Source: Chloroflexota bacterium (GTDB taxonomy: Bacteria; Chloroflexota; Dehalococcoidia; SM23-28-2; RBG-16-64-32). Taken from it: DNA of 22,503 nucleotides. How positions within the stretch are numbered: the first letter of the stretch is position 1; each line of letters opens with the position of its first letter. This document shows, in pieces, positions 1 through 6,381 of the stretch. The stretch lies in contig JADFKX010000012.1 of NCBI GenBank assembly GCA_022564695.1, forward strand, positions 1 through 22,503, in the 5' to 3' direction. The position numbers were made by a program, and so were the translations under genes. The notes under the pieces were generated by a model that worked only from the letters and a program-made list of their open reading frames with translations, did not search any database and was not told where the DNA came from.

Positions 1-23
1 CGGGCGATATCGGTGGTGGTCAT
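1..23 (-). CDS. 5' end of a probable amidase (partial)
   Basis: Only the first seven codons are inside the window (MTTTDIA, then the first two bases of the next). The start ATG (complement of 21-23) overlaps the TGA stop of the upstream AtzG-like gene as ATGA, which suggests translational coupling. The sequence itself does not show the function. Amidase is inferred because DUF4089/AtzG-like small proteins are usually encoded directly before an AtzE/GatA-type amidase. The gene continues past position 1. Confidence 0.45.
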
Positions 24-214
24 CGCGGCGCCTCGGGGCGAGGCCGGAACCGGGCGGCGGGCTCGGCCTCGCGGTAGTCGATATCGGCGAGGGCAGCGAC
101 CCCGGTCTGCACGAAGGGCAGGGTGAGGGCCAGGGCGGCGATACGCTCCTGGGTCAGCGGTACGCCGGCGAGGGTGGCGAGCCGGCGGATGGTTTCTCGT
201 GCGTCATCCTGCAT
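20..214 (-). CDS. AtzG-like (DUF4089) small amidase-partner subunit
   Basis: A 64-residue protein beginning MQDDARETIRRLA and ending in RFRPRPEAPR. The helical N-terminal half followed by a DIDYREAEPAARFRP tail fits the DUF4089/AtzG group, GatC-like partners that stabilise amidases such as 1-carboxybiuret hydrolase AtzE. Its stop overlaps the start of the next minus-strand gene by four bases, as expected for a subunit pair. The start is supported by GGAG about eight bases upstream on the minus strand. The start region is duplicated: a second ATG-CAG-GA copy lies 20 bp upstream and opens a five-codon reading frame in another frame. The assignment rests on length, tail motif and overlap; the substrate of the partner enzyme is unknown. 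Confidence 0.6.
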   Translation of the reverse strand: MQDDARETIRRLATLAGVPLTQERIAALALTLPFVQTGVAALADIDYREAEPAARFRPRPEAPR

Positions 215-241
215 GTTTACTCCACGTCCTGCATGGTTACT
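207..241. repeat. 20-bp-period direct repeat over a start codon
   Basis: TCCTGCATGTTTACT (207-221) and TCCTGCATGGTTACT (227-241) differ by one base. On the minus strand each copy contains ATG-CAG-GA. The downstream copy is the start of the AtzG-like gene. The upstream copy opens MQDVE followed by TAA, which stops two bases before the real ATG. It looks like a short tandem duplication that created a leader mini-ORF. Confidence 0.7.
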
Positions 242-339
242 AGCTATGTAGAGACGCTTTGGTTAGGGACAATGCAACAACGGGCGATAACTGTCAATAG
301 CGGGGCGTTAAGGGATTACTGGTTAGTTGTATAAGCCTA

Positions 340-368
340 TTGACAAAATACCTGGCCAGCGGTACGTT
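340..368 (+). promoter_or_regulatory. Sigma70-like promoter for the 414-926 membrane protein
   Basis: A perfect -35 TTGACA (340-345), a 17-bp spacer and a weak -10 TACGTT (363-368). It precedes the gene start by about 45 bp. An AGGAGG ribosome site lies at 403-408. The remaining intergenic DNA from 242 to 339 shows no gene. Confidence 0.5.
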
Positions 369-413
369 TCAGGGCGGTCATCGTTACAGAGAGAGTAGGC
401 TTAGGAGGTCCCG

Positions 414-926
414 ATGGACAAGTTGATGGAACGATTCGGTGCCCTGAGCATCGGAGAGAAGGTCATCATCATCGCGGGGGCGATCCTGTTCATAGACGGG
501 TTCTTACCCTGGTATAGCATCGACTTCGGGCCTCTCGGGAGCTTCACTCGCAGCGGATGGCAGTCGCCCGGGGCGATCTGGTCTATGCTCGCCATTGTCA
601 TCGGCCTGGCGATGGCAGCCGTGGTCGTCCTGAAGGGTCTGACAGAGGTGGAAATTCCGGACAACGTGGGCGGCCAGAGCTGGCCCAAGATCCTCCTCGG
701 CGGCGGCGTGGCTGCTCTGGTGTTGGTGTTGATCAAGCTGCTGAATGAGTCCAGCTTCTTGGGGTTTGGCTTCTACCTGGGCATTATCGCAGCGGCCGCC
801 CTGGCTGTTGGCGGGTTCTTGATGTTCAGGGAGGAGCAGGCAGCCGGGCTGTCCGGCTCACCGCCCGGCCCACCCCCGAGCCCGCCGTCTGATCCGCCAC
901 CCAGTCCGCCGTCCGGCCCGGAGTAG
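414..926 (+). CDS. Four-helix membrane protein with proline-rich tail
   Basis: A 170-residue protein of unknown function. Hydrophobic segments at about 16-34, 55-74, 93-111 and 117-138 predict four membrane helices. The last 25 residues are a Pro/Ser/Gly-rich low-complexity tail with repeated PPSPPSxP units, probably in the cytoplasm or exposed at the surface. An amphipathic start (MDKLMERFGALSIGEK) precedes the first helix. The start is well supported by AGGAGG six bases upstream of ATG 414. It is transcribed alone, divergent from the AtzG-like gene and convergent with the JAMM peptidase gene. I do not recognise a named family. Small membrane proteins of this layout are common in Chloroflexota and Actinobacteria, which is only weak guidance. 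Confidence 0.75.
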   Translation: MDKLMERFGALSIGEKVIIIAGAILFIDGFLPWYSIDFGPLGSFTRSGWQSPGAIWSMLAIVIGLAMAAVVVLKGLTEVEIPDNVGGQSWPKILLGGGVAALVLVLIKLLNESSFLGFGFYLGIIAAAALAVGGFLMFREEQAAGLSGSPPGPPPSPPSDPPPSPPSGPE

Positions 927-962
927 GGCGCGGCGCCAGCAGGCTCTTGCTGAGGCTGGAAC

Positions 963-1361
963 CTAGCCTGTAGCCAGCTCCTCTTCCGTCGTTTGCCCGT
1001 CCAGGATCTTGAAGGCCCGCACCACGGGCTTGTCCGGTTGCATGAGCGAGACGAGGACGTAGAACGTCTCCGGCCAGAACGCCAGCCGTATGTCTGTGCC
1101 TGAGGGGTGAGCCTCGCTGGCGGTGTGTGAGTGGTAGATGACCAGGAACTCCCATCCGTTCTGTTCGCACTCACGGTGTATGCGGAACAGGTCCTGTGGG
1201 TCCACGCTGTACCGGTAAGGGCTGGCCTCAGCATTCTTGGCACGGAACAGCTTGACGGCGCGCCCATCCTGCCCGGCGATGATGCCACAGCACTCGTTGG
1301 GGGCGTCCTCGCGGGCGTGTGCGACCATCTCATCGATGAGCTCCTGGGGCAGGGTCAGCAT
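963..1361 (-). CDS. JAMM/MPN metallopeptidase, Mec-like
   Basis: A 132-residue zinc peptidase of the JAB1/MPN/Mov34 type. The JAMM motif is complete: Glu23 in the NECCGIIAG stretch, then His77-Ser-His79, ten residues, and Asp90 (HSHTASEAHPSGTD). In mycobacteria the homologue Mec releases cysteine from the sulfur carrier CysO after CysM has built it on the carrier C-terminus. Here the gene lies 28 bp downstream of cysM on the same strand, supporting that role. The start is set at ATG 1361, because the longer frame upstream overlaps the end of cysM and has no JAMM-family sequence. No CysO-like gene ending in Gly-Gly is seen beside it, so the carrier must be elsewhere or this enzyme has another target. 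Confidence 0.85.
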   Translation of the reverse strand: MLTLPQELIDEMVAHAREDAPNECCGIIAGQDGRAVKLFRAKNAEASPYRYSVDPQDLFRIHRECEQNGWEFLVIYHSHTASEAHPSGTDIRLAFWPETFYVLVSLMQPDKPVVRAFKILDGQTTEEELATG

Positions 1362-1389
1362 GCGGCTATCTGGTCTGTCAACTGCTTCC

Positions 1390-2331
1390 TTACCACCATA
1401 TCTTCCCTTCCACCTCCTCCGGCGCGAGCTGTTCGTGCTCCTTCGTCCACAGAGCGGTGGAGAGGTACTTCCAGCCGCCGTCCGCCAGGAGGGCGACGAT
1501 GTCGCCGCCGTCCATCCCTGAGGCGACACGCTGGGCGGTGCGCATGACGGCGCCGGACGATATGCCCGCGAAGATCCCTTCGTTCTCCATCAGCTCCTTA
1601 ACCGCCGCGAAGGATGAGCGTGAGTCCACGACGATGCGGCCATCCAGGACTGACTCGTCTAGGATGGGTGGGATGAACCCCTCCTCCAGGCTGCGCAGCC
1701 CCTGCACCAGGTCGCCCGGATGGGGGACAGCGGCCACGATCTTAACGTCCGGGTTGTTCTCCTTCAGGCGACGGCCGACGCCGGTGAGGGTGCCGCCGGT
1801 GCCCAGGCCGGACACGAAGGCGCTCACCTGGGGGAGATCGCGCAGGATCTCGACGGCCGTAGTCTCGTAGTGGGCGCGGGGGTTGGCCTCGTTGCCGTAC
1901 TGGTAGGGCATGTAGTAGCGGCCTGGCTCTTCGGCGACCATGCGCTGGGCCTTGAATATGGCGTCGTTGGTGCTGCGGGCCCCTTCGGCGTACACAACGT
2001 CGGCGCCAAACGCCCGCAGCAGCTGCTCTCGCTCCGGCGTGACGATGTCCGGCAGCACGCAGAGGAGGCGATAGCCCTTAACGCGCGCCACCATCGCCAG
2101 GCTGATGCCGGTGTTGCCGCTGGTAGGCTCCAGGATCGTCTTGTCCGGCGTCAGCTCGCCGCTCTCTTCGGCGGCGTTGATCATGTAGAGGGCGATGCGG
2201 TCCTTGAGGGAGCCGGTGGGGTTCTGCCCCTCCAGCTTGGCGTAGATGTTGACGCCGGCCTTGGGGCTGGAGCGCCCCAGCCGTACGAGGGGTGTATCGC
2301 CGATGGCGTCTAGGATAGTTTGGGAAAGCAT
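1390..2331 (-). CDS. cysM: Cysteine synthase, CysM type
   Basis: A 313-residue PLP enzyme of fold type II that makes cysteine from an activated serine. Visible motifs: the PLP lysine Lys43 in GSLKDR, the substrate loop PTSGNTG at 69-75, and the phosphate-binding GLGTGGT at 175-181. The stretch around GLRSLEEGFIP (Arg213) and the end (GGWKYLSTALW) resemble mycobacterial CysM, which uses O-phosphoserine and the thiocarboxylated carrier CysO, more than CysK. An Arg in this loop contacts the phosphate there, and it is present here. The start ATG 2331 is chosen because it begins the conserved TILDAIGDTPLVRL region; the longer frame adds unrelated residues. It is first in a two-gene unit with the JAMM peptidase. 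Confidence 0.92.
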   Translation of the reverse strand: MLSQTILDAIGDTPLVRLGRSSPKAGVNIYAKLEGQNPTGSLKDRIALYMINAAEESGELTPDKTILEPTSGNTGISLAMVARVKGYRLLCVLPDIVTPEREQLLRAFGADVVYAEGARSTNDAIFKAQRMVAEEPGRYYMPYQYGNEANPRAHYETTAVEILRDLPQVSAFVSGLGTGGTLTGVGRRLKENNPDVKIVAAVPHPGDLVQGLRSLEEGFIPPILDESVLDGRIVVDSRSSFAAVKELMENEGIFAGISSGAVMRTAQRVASGMDGGDIVALLADGGWKYLSTALWTKEHEQLAPEEVEGKIWW

Positions 2332-2389
2332 GGTTATGGTGCGGCCGGCGGAAGCAGTGAAGCGAGAAATGTGCGCAGCCGCACAAGTC

Positions 2390-2418
2390 AGTATACCGGA
2401 TTGGGGGTAGGTGGTCAC
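2390..2418 (-). promoter_or_regulatory. Promoter for cysM
   Basis: On the minus strand, -35 GTGACC (2413-2418), a 17-bp spacer and -10 TATACT (2390-2395), about 60 bp before the cysM start. A short inverted repeat GTGCG-CAGC-CGCAC (2371-2384) lies in the predicted leader. Confidence 0.5.
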
Positions 2419-2463
2419 CGGATCGGTCTCGGCTTCGGAGTCCCCCTTGAGTCCGATTCGCGA

Positions 2464-2469
2464 TATAAT
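2464..2469 (+). promoter_or_regulatory. -10 element of the folate operon promoter
   Basis: A perfect TATAAT 31 bp upstream of the folP ATG. No good -35 stands at the usual distance: TTGAGT at 2447 is only 11 bp away. The promoter may therefore be weak or activator-dependent. Confidence 0.5.
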
Positions 2470-2499
2470 GCGCTCCGCTTGCTAGGCTCGGAGCGAACG

Positions 2500-3345
2500 A
2501 TGATCGAGACGACACGCCCACAACCAATGACGATCGGCGGACGTGAGTTCGTGTGGGGCAGCCGTACGTACGTGATGGGCATCGTGAACGTCACGCCGGA
2601 CTCCTTCTCCGGCGACGGGGTGGCCTACGACGTGGCGGCGGCGGTGGACCAGGCCGTCGGCATGAGCCGTGATGGCGCCGACATCATCGACGTGGGCGGC
2701 GAGTCTACCCGCCCGGGGTTCGAGCCGATATCGGTTGAGGAGGAGATACGGCGCACGGTCCCGGTCATCGAGAAGCTGGTGCGGGAGGTGGACATCCCGC
2801 TGAGCATCGATACCTACAAGGCGGAGGTCGCCCGCGCGGCGCTGGCGGCGGGCGCGCACCTGGTGAACGATGTCCACGGCTTTCGGCGCGAGCCGGAGAC
2901 GGCGGCGGCGGCGGCGGAGTTCGGGGCGCCCGCGGTGGCGATGCACAACCAGCGTGAGCGCGAATTCCACGATGTTATCGGGGACGTCACCGCCGGCCTG
3001 GTGGAGAGCCTGCGCATCGCCCGCGAGCGGGGGTTGCCGGACGATCGGGTGATCGTCGACCCCGGCTTCAACTTCGGTTGGACGGAGGAGCAGGCGCTGG
3101 AGATGCTGCGGCGCTTGGGCGAGCTTCGCGCCCTGGGGCGGCCGCTACTGGTGGGGACCTCCCGGAAGTCCACCATCGGCGCCGTCCTGGGCCTGCCGGT
3201 GGAGGAGCGGCTGGAGGGGACGGCGGCCACGGTGGCGCTCGCCATCGCCAACGGTGCGGATATCGTCCGTGTCCACGACGTCAAGGAGATGACGAGGGTG
3301 GCGCGGATGGCGGACGCGGTGGTGCGCGGCTGGACGAAGGCGTGA
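2500..3345 (+). CDS. folP: Dihydropteroate synthase
   Basis: A 281-residue TIM-barrel enzyme that joins p-aminobenzoate to hydroxymethyl-dihydropterin diphosphate in folate synthesis. Signature motifs are present: MGIVNVTPDSFSGDG at 26-40, then DIIDVGGESTRPG, SIDTYKAEVA, NDVHGF, DPGFNFGWT, GTSRKSTIG and the terminal RVHDVKEM. The start ATG 2500 places the family's N-terminus correctly and follows a perfect TATAAT; the longer frame upstream overlaps cysM's promoter and leader. The gene begins a unit with two thioesterases and folK whose members overlap by one to four bases, so they are probably co-translated. Its TGA overlaps the GTG start of the next gene (GTGA). Confidence 0.95.
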   Translation: MIETTRPQPMTIGGREFVWGSRTYVMGIVNVTPDSFSGDGVAYDVAAAVDQAVGMSRDGADIIDVGGESTRPGFEPISVEEEIRRTVPVIEKLVREVDIPLSIDTYKAEVARAALAAGAHLVNDVHGFRREPETAAAAAEFGAPAVAMHNQREREFHDVIGDVTAGLVESLRIARERGLPDDRVIVDPGFNFGWTEEQALEMLRRLGELRALGRPLLVGTSRKSTIGAVLGLPVEERLEGTAATVALAIANGADIVRVHDVKEMTRVARMADAVVRGWTKA

Positions 3346-3743
3346 CGGACGAGCGGCGGCGGAGCCCGTTCAGCGCCCACATCGGCGTAGAGATGGAGGA
3401 GCTGCGGGAGGGCTACGCCCGCCTCTCCCTGGTGCTGGAGCCGCACCACACGAATCCTAACGGTGTGATGCACGGCGGGGTGATAACGACGATGATGGAC
3501 TCCGCCCTGGGCGCCGCTTTAGGCAGCCTGCGCGGCCCGGAGGCGGGCCGCAGCCCTCACGCGACGGTGGAGATGAACGCGAGCTTCCTGGCCAGCGCGC
3601 GGCCCGGTGACAAGATTGTGGTGGAGGGGTGGGTACTGCGGTTGGGCAAGAGCATCGCTTTCGGGGAGGCGGAGGCCCGCAAGGGCGATGAGCTTATCGC
3701 AAAGGGGCGGCTGACGTTCGCCATCCAGAGACGGAGCGAGTGA
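3342..3743 (+). CDS. PaaI-like hotdog thioesterase (copy 1)
   Basis: A 133-residue protein of the hotdog-fold PaaI/YbgC thioesterase superfamily. The catalytic region HHTNPNGVMHGGVITTMMDSALG (about 35-57) has the usual Asn, HGG and downstream Asp. It is followed by TVEMNASFLASARPGD and a C-terminal KGRLTFAI strand. It probably hydrolyses an acyl- or aryl-CoA thioester, substrate unknown. GTG 3342 is the start, overlapping the folP stop as GTGA. The next gene encodes a close paralogue, so the pair arose by tandem duplication. Its place inside a folate operon is unusual, as neither folP nor folK needs a thioesterase. Confidence 0.85.
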   Translation: MTDERRRSPFSAHIGVEMEELREGYARLSLVLEPHHTNPNGVMHGGVITTMMDSALGAALGSLRGPEAGRSPHATVEMNASFLASARPGDKIVVEGWVLRLGKSIAFGEAEARKGDELIAKGRLTFAIQRRSE

Positions 3744-4165
3744 TGTCTGCGGAGGGTGGCGCTGCCGAGGAGCGAAAGTCGAGCCCGTTCGTGGAGCTAA
3801 TCGGTGGGCGGGTGGAGGAGTGGGGTGAGGGGTACGTGCGGATGTCGCTGGTGCTGGAGCGGCATCACACAAATCCGAACGGGGTGATGCACGGCGGTGT
3901 TATCACTACGCTTATGGATGAAGTGTTGGGCGGGGCCATCGCCTCGCTGCGCGGGATTGAGGTGATGTACGCGGCTCCTCACGCGACGGTGGAGATGAAC
4001 GCCAGCTTTCTTTTGGGCGCGCGGCCAGGCGATAAGATCGTGGTGGAGGGGCGGGTGCTGCGGTTGGGGAAGCGAATGGCGTTTGGGGAGGCGGAGGCGC
4101 ACCGGGCCGATGAGCTTATCGCCAAGGGGAGGATGACGTTTGTGATCCTGAGCCGGGGTGGCTGA
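3743..4165 (+). CDS. PaaI-like hotdog thioesterase (copy 2)
   Basis: A 140-residue paralogue of the preceding protein. The core HHTNPNGVMHGGVITT is identical, and the segments TVEMNASFL, ARPGDKIVVEG, VLRLGK, AFGEAEA and DELIAKGR are shared almost exactly. Differences concentrate at the N-terminus and around residues 60-75 (DEVLGGAIASLRGIEVMYAAPH against a shorter segment in copy 1). ATG 3743 overlaps the upstream stop by one base (TGATG); a GTG one codon earlier (3740) is also possible. Its own TGA overlaps the folK start in the same way. Hotdog enzymes work as dimers, so the two copies could form a heteromer; that is inference. Confidence 0.85.
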   Translation: MSAEGGAAEERKSSPFVELIGGRVEEWGEGYVRMSLVLERHHTNPNGVMHGGVITTLMDEVLGGAIASLRGIEVMYAAPHATVEMNASFLLGARPGDKIVVEGRVLRLGKRMAFGEAEAHRADELIAKGRMTFVILSRGG

Positions 4166-4686
4166 TGGCGATCGTGTACCTGGGGCTCGGCTCCAACCTG
4201 GGGAACAGGGAGGCGAACCTGCGGGCGGCGTTGCGCGGGCTGTGGCGCAGGGGACGGGTGGAGGCGGTATCGTCGCTGTACGAGACAGAGCCGGTGGGCG
4301 GCCCAGCGCAGCCGCCGTTCTACAACGCCGCCTGTCGCTGGGAGACGGGGCTTGAGCCGATGCCGCTGCTCCGCTTTCTGCAAGGGCTGGAGCATGAGCT
4401 GGGCCGGCGGCCGGGCGAGGAGCGATGGGCGCCGCGGCCGATAGACCTGGACGTCCTGCTGTACGAGGACCGCATCGTGGGCGAGGAGGGGTTGACGATC
4501 CCGCATCCGCGTCTGGCGGAGCGGCCGTTCGTGCTGGCGCCGCTGGCGGAGATCGCGGCGGACGTGCGTCACCCGGTGGAGGGGAAGACGATTGCCGAAC
4601 TGCTGGCGGTGGCCGGTACTGAGGGCGTTCGGCGCATAGCTGAGGCGGGATGGGCGGGGATGGCGGCGGAGAAGCGGAGGCTCTAG
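4165..4686 (+). CDS. folK: Hydroxymethyl-dihydropterin pyrophosphokinase
   Basis: A 173-residue HPPK that transfers pyrophosphate from ATP to 6-hydroxymethyl-7,8-dihydropterin, the step before FolP. Visible motifs: YLGLGSNLGNREANL at 5-19, SSLYETEPVGGPAQPPFYNA, and the metal- and ATP-binding RWAPRPIDLDVLLYE, followed by IPHPRLAERPFVLAPLAEI. The start overlaps the preceding stop as TGATG. The stop TAG shares the four-base palindrome CTAG with the stop of the convergent gene, leaving no room for an intrinsic terminator between them. Confidence 0.95.
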   Translation: MAIVYLGLGSNLGNREANLRAALRGLWRRGRVEAVSSLYETEPVGGPAQPPFYNAACRWETGLEPMPLLRFLQGLEHELGRRPGEERWAPRPIDLDVLLYEDRIVGEEGLTIPHPRLAERPFVLAPLAEIAADVRHPVEGKTIAELLAVAGTEGVRRIAEAGWAGMAAEKRRL

Positions 4687-4916
4687 CTCTCGGTGACCTC
4701 TTCCAGGGTGGTCTCCAGCTCCTCCTCTTCCTCCTCGGTGGCGGTAAACATCGTCCAGCCGATCCAGAAGGCAAGGGCGTTAAGGGAAGCGAGGACGAGG
4801 GTCACCGGCAGGGCCACCGCCAGGTAGCTGCGACGAGAAACCGCCCACAGGAAGACCACCATTTCGAACACGGTGGCGAGTATGATGATGGCGCCCAAGC
4901 GCTGGGAACCTTCCAT
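4683..4916 (-). CDS. Small two-helix membrane protein
   Basis: A 77-residue protein with two predicted membrane helices (about 8-25 and 32-55) and a strongly acidic tail containing five consecutive Glu residues. ATG 4916 overlaps the stop of the Trm112-like gene by one base (TGATG), so the two are likely translationally coupled. The longer frame reaching upstream merely overlaps the Trm112-like gene and is rejected. No family recognised; function unknown. Confidence 0.7.
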   Translation of the reverse strand: MEGSQRLGAIIILATVFEMVVFLWAVSRRSYLAVALPVTLVLASLNALAFWIGWTMFTATEEEEEELETTLEEVTES

Positions 4917-5101
4917 CAGGCGGTTCGCATCTCCGGCGGTAGCAGGTTGGGTATGCGGTCCTCGATTGGGTAGTCCTCGGAGCACTGGTTGCAGGTGAGC
5001 TTACCGCGGACCACTTCTTCTTCAGCCTCTTCCTCGATGGTGAGTTCCAGGGGGCTCTTGCAGACCGGGCAGGCGAGGATATCGACTAAGTCTTTGCGCA
5101 T
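4916..5101 (-). CDS. Trm112/UPF0434-like zinc protein
   Basis: A 61-residue protein starting MRKDLVDILACPVCKSPLEL and ending IPNLLPPEM, the layout of the Trm112/YcaR family. The two CxxC pairs (CPVC at 11-14 and CNQC near 37-40) probably bind one zinc. In eukaryotes and archaea Trm112 activates several methyltransferases; bacterial versions are poorly defined. An acidic insert (TIEEEAEEEVV) lies between the zinc pairs. A good minus-strand promoter sits just upstream. The downstream two-helix membrane protein is coupled by overlap, so the two may act together. Confidence 0.85.
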   Translation of the reverse strand: MRKDLVDILACPVCKSPLELTIEEEAEEEVVRGKLTCNQCSEDYPIEDRIPNLLPPEMRTA

Positions 5102-5121
5102 CGTGGGGTACCTCGAACGTA

Positions 5122-5150
5122 ATTGTAGGCCCGCCCTGTTCCGCCGTCAA
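5122..5150 (-). promoter_or_regulatory. Promoter for the Trm112-like gene
   Basis: On the minus strand, -35 TTGACG (5145-5150), an exact 17-bp spacer and -10 TACAAT (5122-5127), about 20 bp before the start codon. The palindrome at 5156-5171 lies just upstream of this -35. Confidence 0.7.
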
Positions 5151-5155
5151 ACCCG

Positions 5156-5171
5156 TTGGACGGCCGTCCAA
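5156..5171. promoter_or_regulatory. Perfect 16-bp palindrome, candidate shared operator
   Basis: TTGGACGG-CCGTCCAA is a perfect inverted repeat with no central gap. It lies between two divergent promoters. Its left half includes the possible -35 (TTGGAC) of the rightward gene, and it sits five bases upstream of the leftward -35. A dimeric repressor or activator bound here could act on both genes. No regulator gene is adjacent. Confidence 0.6.
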
Positions 5172-5186
5172 AAGTGGTCTTACAAT
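5156..5186 (+). promoter_or_regulatory. Promoter for the 5199-5870 membrane protein
   Basis: -10 TACAAT (5181-5186) with a possible -35 TTGGAC (5156-5161) at a 19-bp spacing. The predicted transcript start is only a few bases before ATG 5199, so the mRNA would be nearly leaderless. Confidence 0.45.
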
Positions 5187-5198
5187 GGGTGGACAATC

Positions 5199-5870
5199 AT
5201 GTCTGACGCAACCAAACGAATTCCCCTAGACCGGCGCGTCTGCGTCGTGCGCGAGGGCCGGATCGACGTTCGGCCCGAGCGCGGCGCCATCATCGGGCAG
5301 CTGCTCGGCTTGGCGATCAGCGTGTCGCTGTTTGTGGCGGTGGCGCTGCTCGCCAGCCAGCTCTCAGCCGTGGCTCTGGCGGCGATGCTGGTTCCGGGGC
5401 TTATACTGGGGCCGCTCTCCGGCATGGGGCTCGTCTACTCGCTGATCGGCGCCCATGTGGTGGTGGACGCGGCAAAGCAGTCGGTCGCTTTCCAGCAGGG
5501 CTTGCTGGGGCTGGGGATTGGGACGGTGGAGCTGGTGCCGTTCTGGAAGATCGAGCGGTTGGAGGTGTGTGACCTGCGGTTGGGCGATGTGGAAGGGGAG
5601 GGCCCGCCGCCACCCCTGGACCTGCGAGGCTGGGACGTGGTGCTGGTTAAGATCAGCGGCAAGGAGTTGTCCATCGGCCAGGTGCTGGCGGCGAACACGC
5701 CGGACCTGATAGACGAGGGGTTCAACCGTGCCATGGAGATCGCGGAGGCGGTGGCGGAGCTGGTAGGCAAGAAAGTCGTGATCACGGCAGAGATCGAGGA
5801 GAGCGCCGAGGCTCCGGCAGCGGAGCCGGTTGAGCAGCGGGCCGGCGAGTCAACTGAGGGGTCGCCGTGA
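5199..5870 (+). CDS. Membrane protein with cytoplasmic domain, unknown function
   Basis: A 223-residue protein. About 35 polar residues (SDATKRIPLDRRVCVVREGRI) precede two hydrophobic segments at about 33-52 and 56-85. A soluble region of beta character follows (HVVVDAAKQSVAFQQGLLGLG...VELVPFWKIERLEV), resembling in style the PH-like domains of small bacterial membrane proteins. The last 25 residues are an Ala/Glu-rich acidic tail. ATG 5199 is chosen because the longer frame would cross the divergent promoter region. No recognised family. It is divergently arranged with the Trm112-like gene and shares a palindromic site with it. Confidence 0.7.
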   Translation: MSDATKRIPLDRRVCVVREGRIDVRPERGAIIGQLLGLAISVSLFVAVALLASQLSAVALAAMLVPGLILGPLSGMGLVYSLIGAHVVVDAAKQSVAFQQGLLGLGIGTVELVPFWKIERLEVCDLRLGDVEGEGPPPPLDLRGWDVVLVKISGKELSIGQVLAANTPDLIDEGFNRAMEIAEAVAELVGKKVVITAEIEESAEAPAAEPVEQRAGESTEGSP

Positions 5871-5950
5871 CCGGCAGGGCAGCGGGCGCGAGTCTGGAGC
5901 ATCGCAACCTGCCTGTCGGTAGGTAGGGCTAACGGGAGGTTAGAGAGCCA

Positions 5951-6373
5951 ATGAGCGAGCAGGAGCGCGAAGAGTTTCTGAAAGAGGCGAACGTGGCGGT
6001 GCTGGCGACCGTCGGCGGGGGGGAGCGGGCCCACGCAGCGCCTATCTGGTACCTGTACGAGGACGGTGTGTTCATCATGAGCACCGGAAGAGGCTCTCAG
6101 AAGCACCGGAACGTGGAGGCGCACCCGGAGGTGACCCTCGTTGTGGATGACCGAACGATTCCGTACTACGCTGTGATGGTGCAGGGCAGGGCGGAGATCG
6201 GGCCCCGCTTGAAGGACGACGATCGTCTGAAGATGGCGGTGCGCTACCTGGGCGAGGAGATCGGTAGGGCATACATCGCGCGGGTGCAGGGTGAGGACTC
6301 CGTGACGATCAGGCTGCGGCCCCGCAAGCTGATCGAGTTCAGCGGGAGGGCCGGACGGGCGGAGAGCGGGTAG
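5951..6373 (+). CDS. PPOX-class flavin-binding protein
   Basis: A 140-residue split-barrel protein of the pyridoxamine 5'-phosphate oxidase-like family. Visible features: NVAVLATVGGGERAHAAPIWYLYEDGVFIMSTGRGSQKHRN at the N-terminus (the flavin/F420-binding half), HPEVTLVVDD, then YYAVMVQGRAEI and a terminal RPRKLIEFSG strand. Family members bind FMN or the deazaflavin F420 and reduce diverse substrates; which cofactor is used cannot be told by eye. A GGGAGG ribosome site lies about ten bases before the ATG. The methyltransferase gene follows after eight bases, so they are probably co-transcribed. Confidence 0.85.
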   Translation: MSEQEREEFLKEANVAVLATVGGGERAHAAPIWYLYEDGVFIMSTGRGSQKHRNVEAHPEVTLVVDDRTIPYYAVMVQGRAEIGPRLKDDDRLKMAVRYLGEEIGRAYIARVQGEDSVTIRLRPRKLIEFSGRAGRAESG

Positions 6374-6381
6374 AGCCCAGC

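Noticed and set aside
938..953. CAGCA-GGCTCT-TGCTG as a terminator between 926 and 963
   Set aside because: The stem is only five bp with no T-tract in either direction.
773..1333. Long reverse-strand and shifted frames overlapping real genes (also inside folP, folK, purF, purM, purH and the cytochrome genes)
   Set aside because: They are shadows of high-GC coding sequence: Arg/Pro/Ala-rich translations without domains or ribosome sites.
2320..2499. N-terminal extension of folP from 2320
   Set aside because: It crosses the cysM start and promoter region, and its residues do not resemble the family. ATG 2500 follows TATAAT.
5907..5924. ACCTGCC-TGTC-GGTAGGT hairpin as a terminator before the PPOX gene
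   Set aside because: One wobble pair and no T-tract follow; it could be chance in an 80-base gap.
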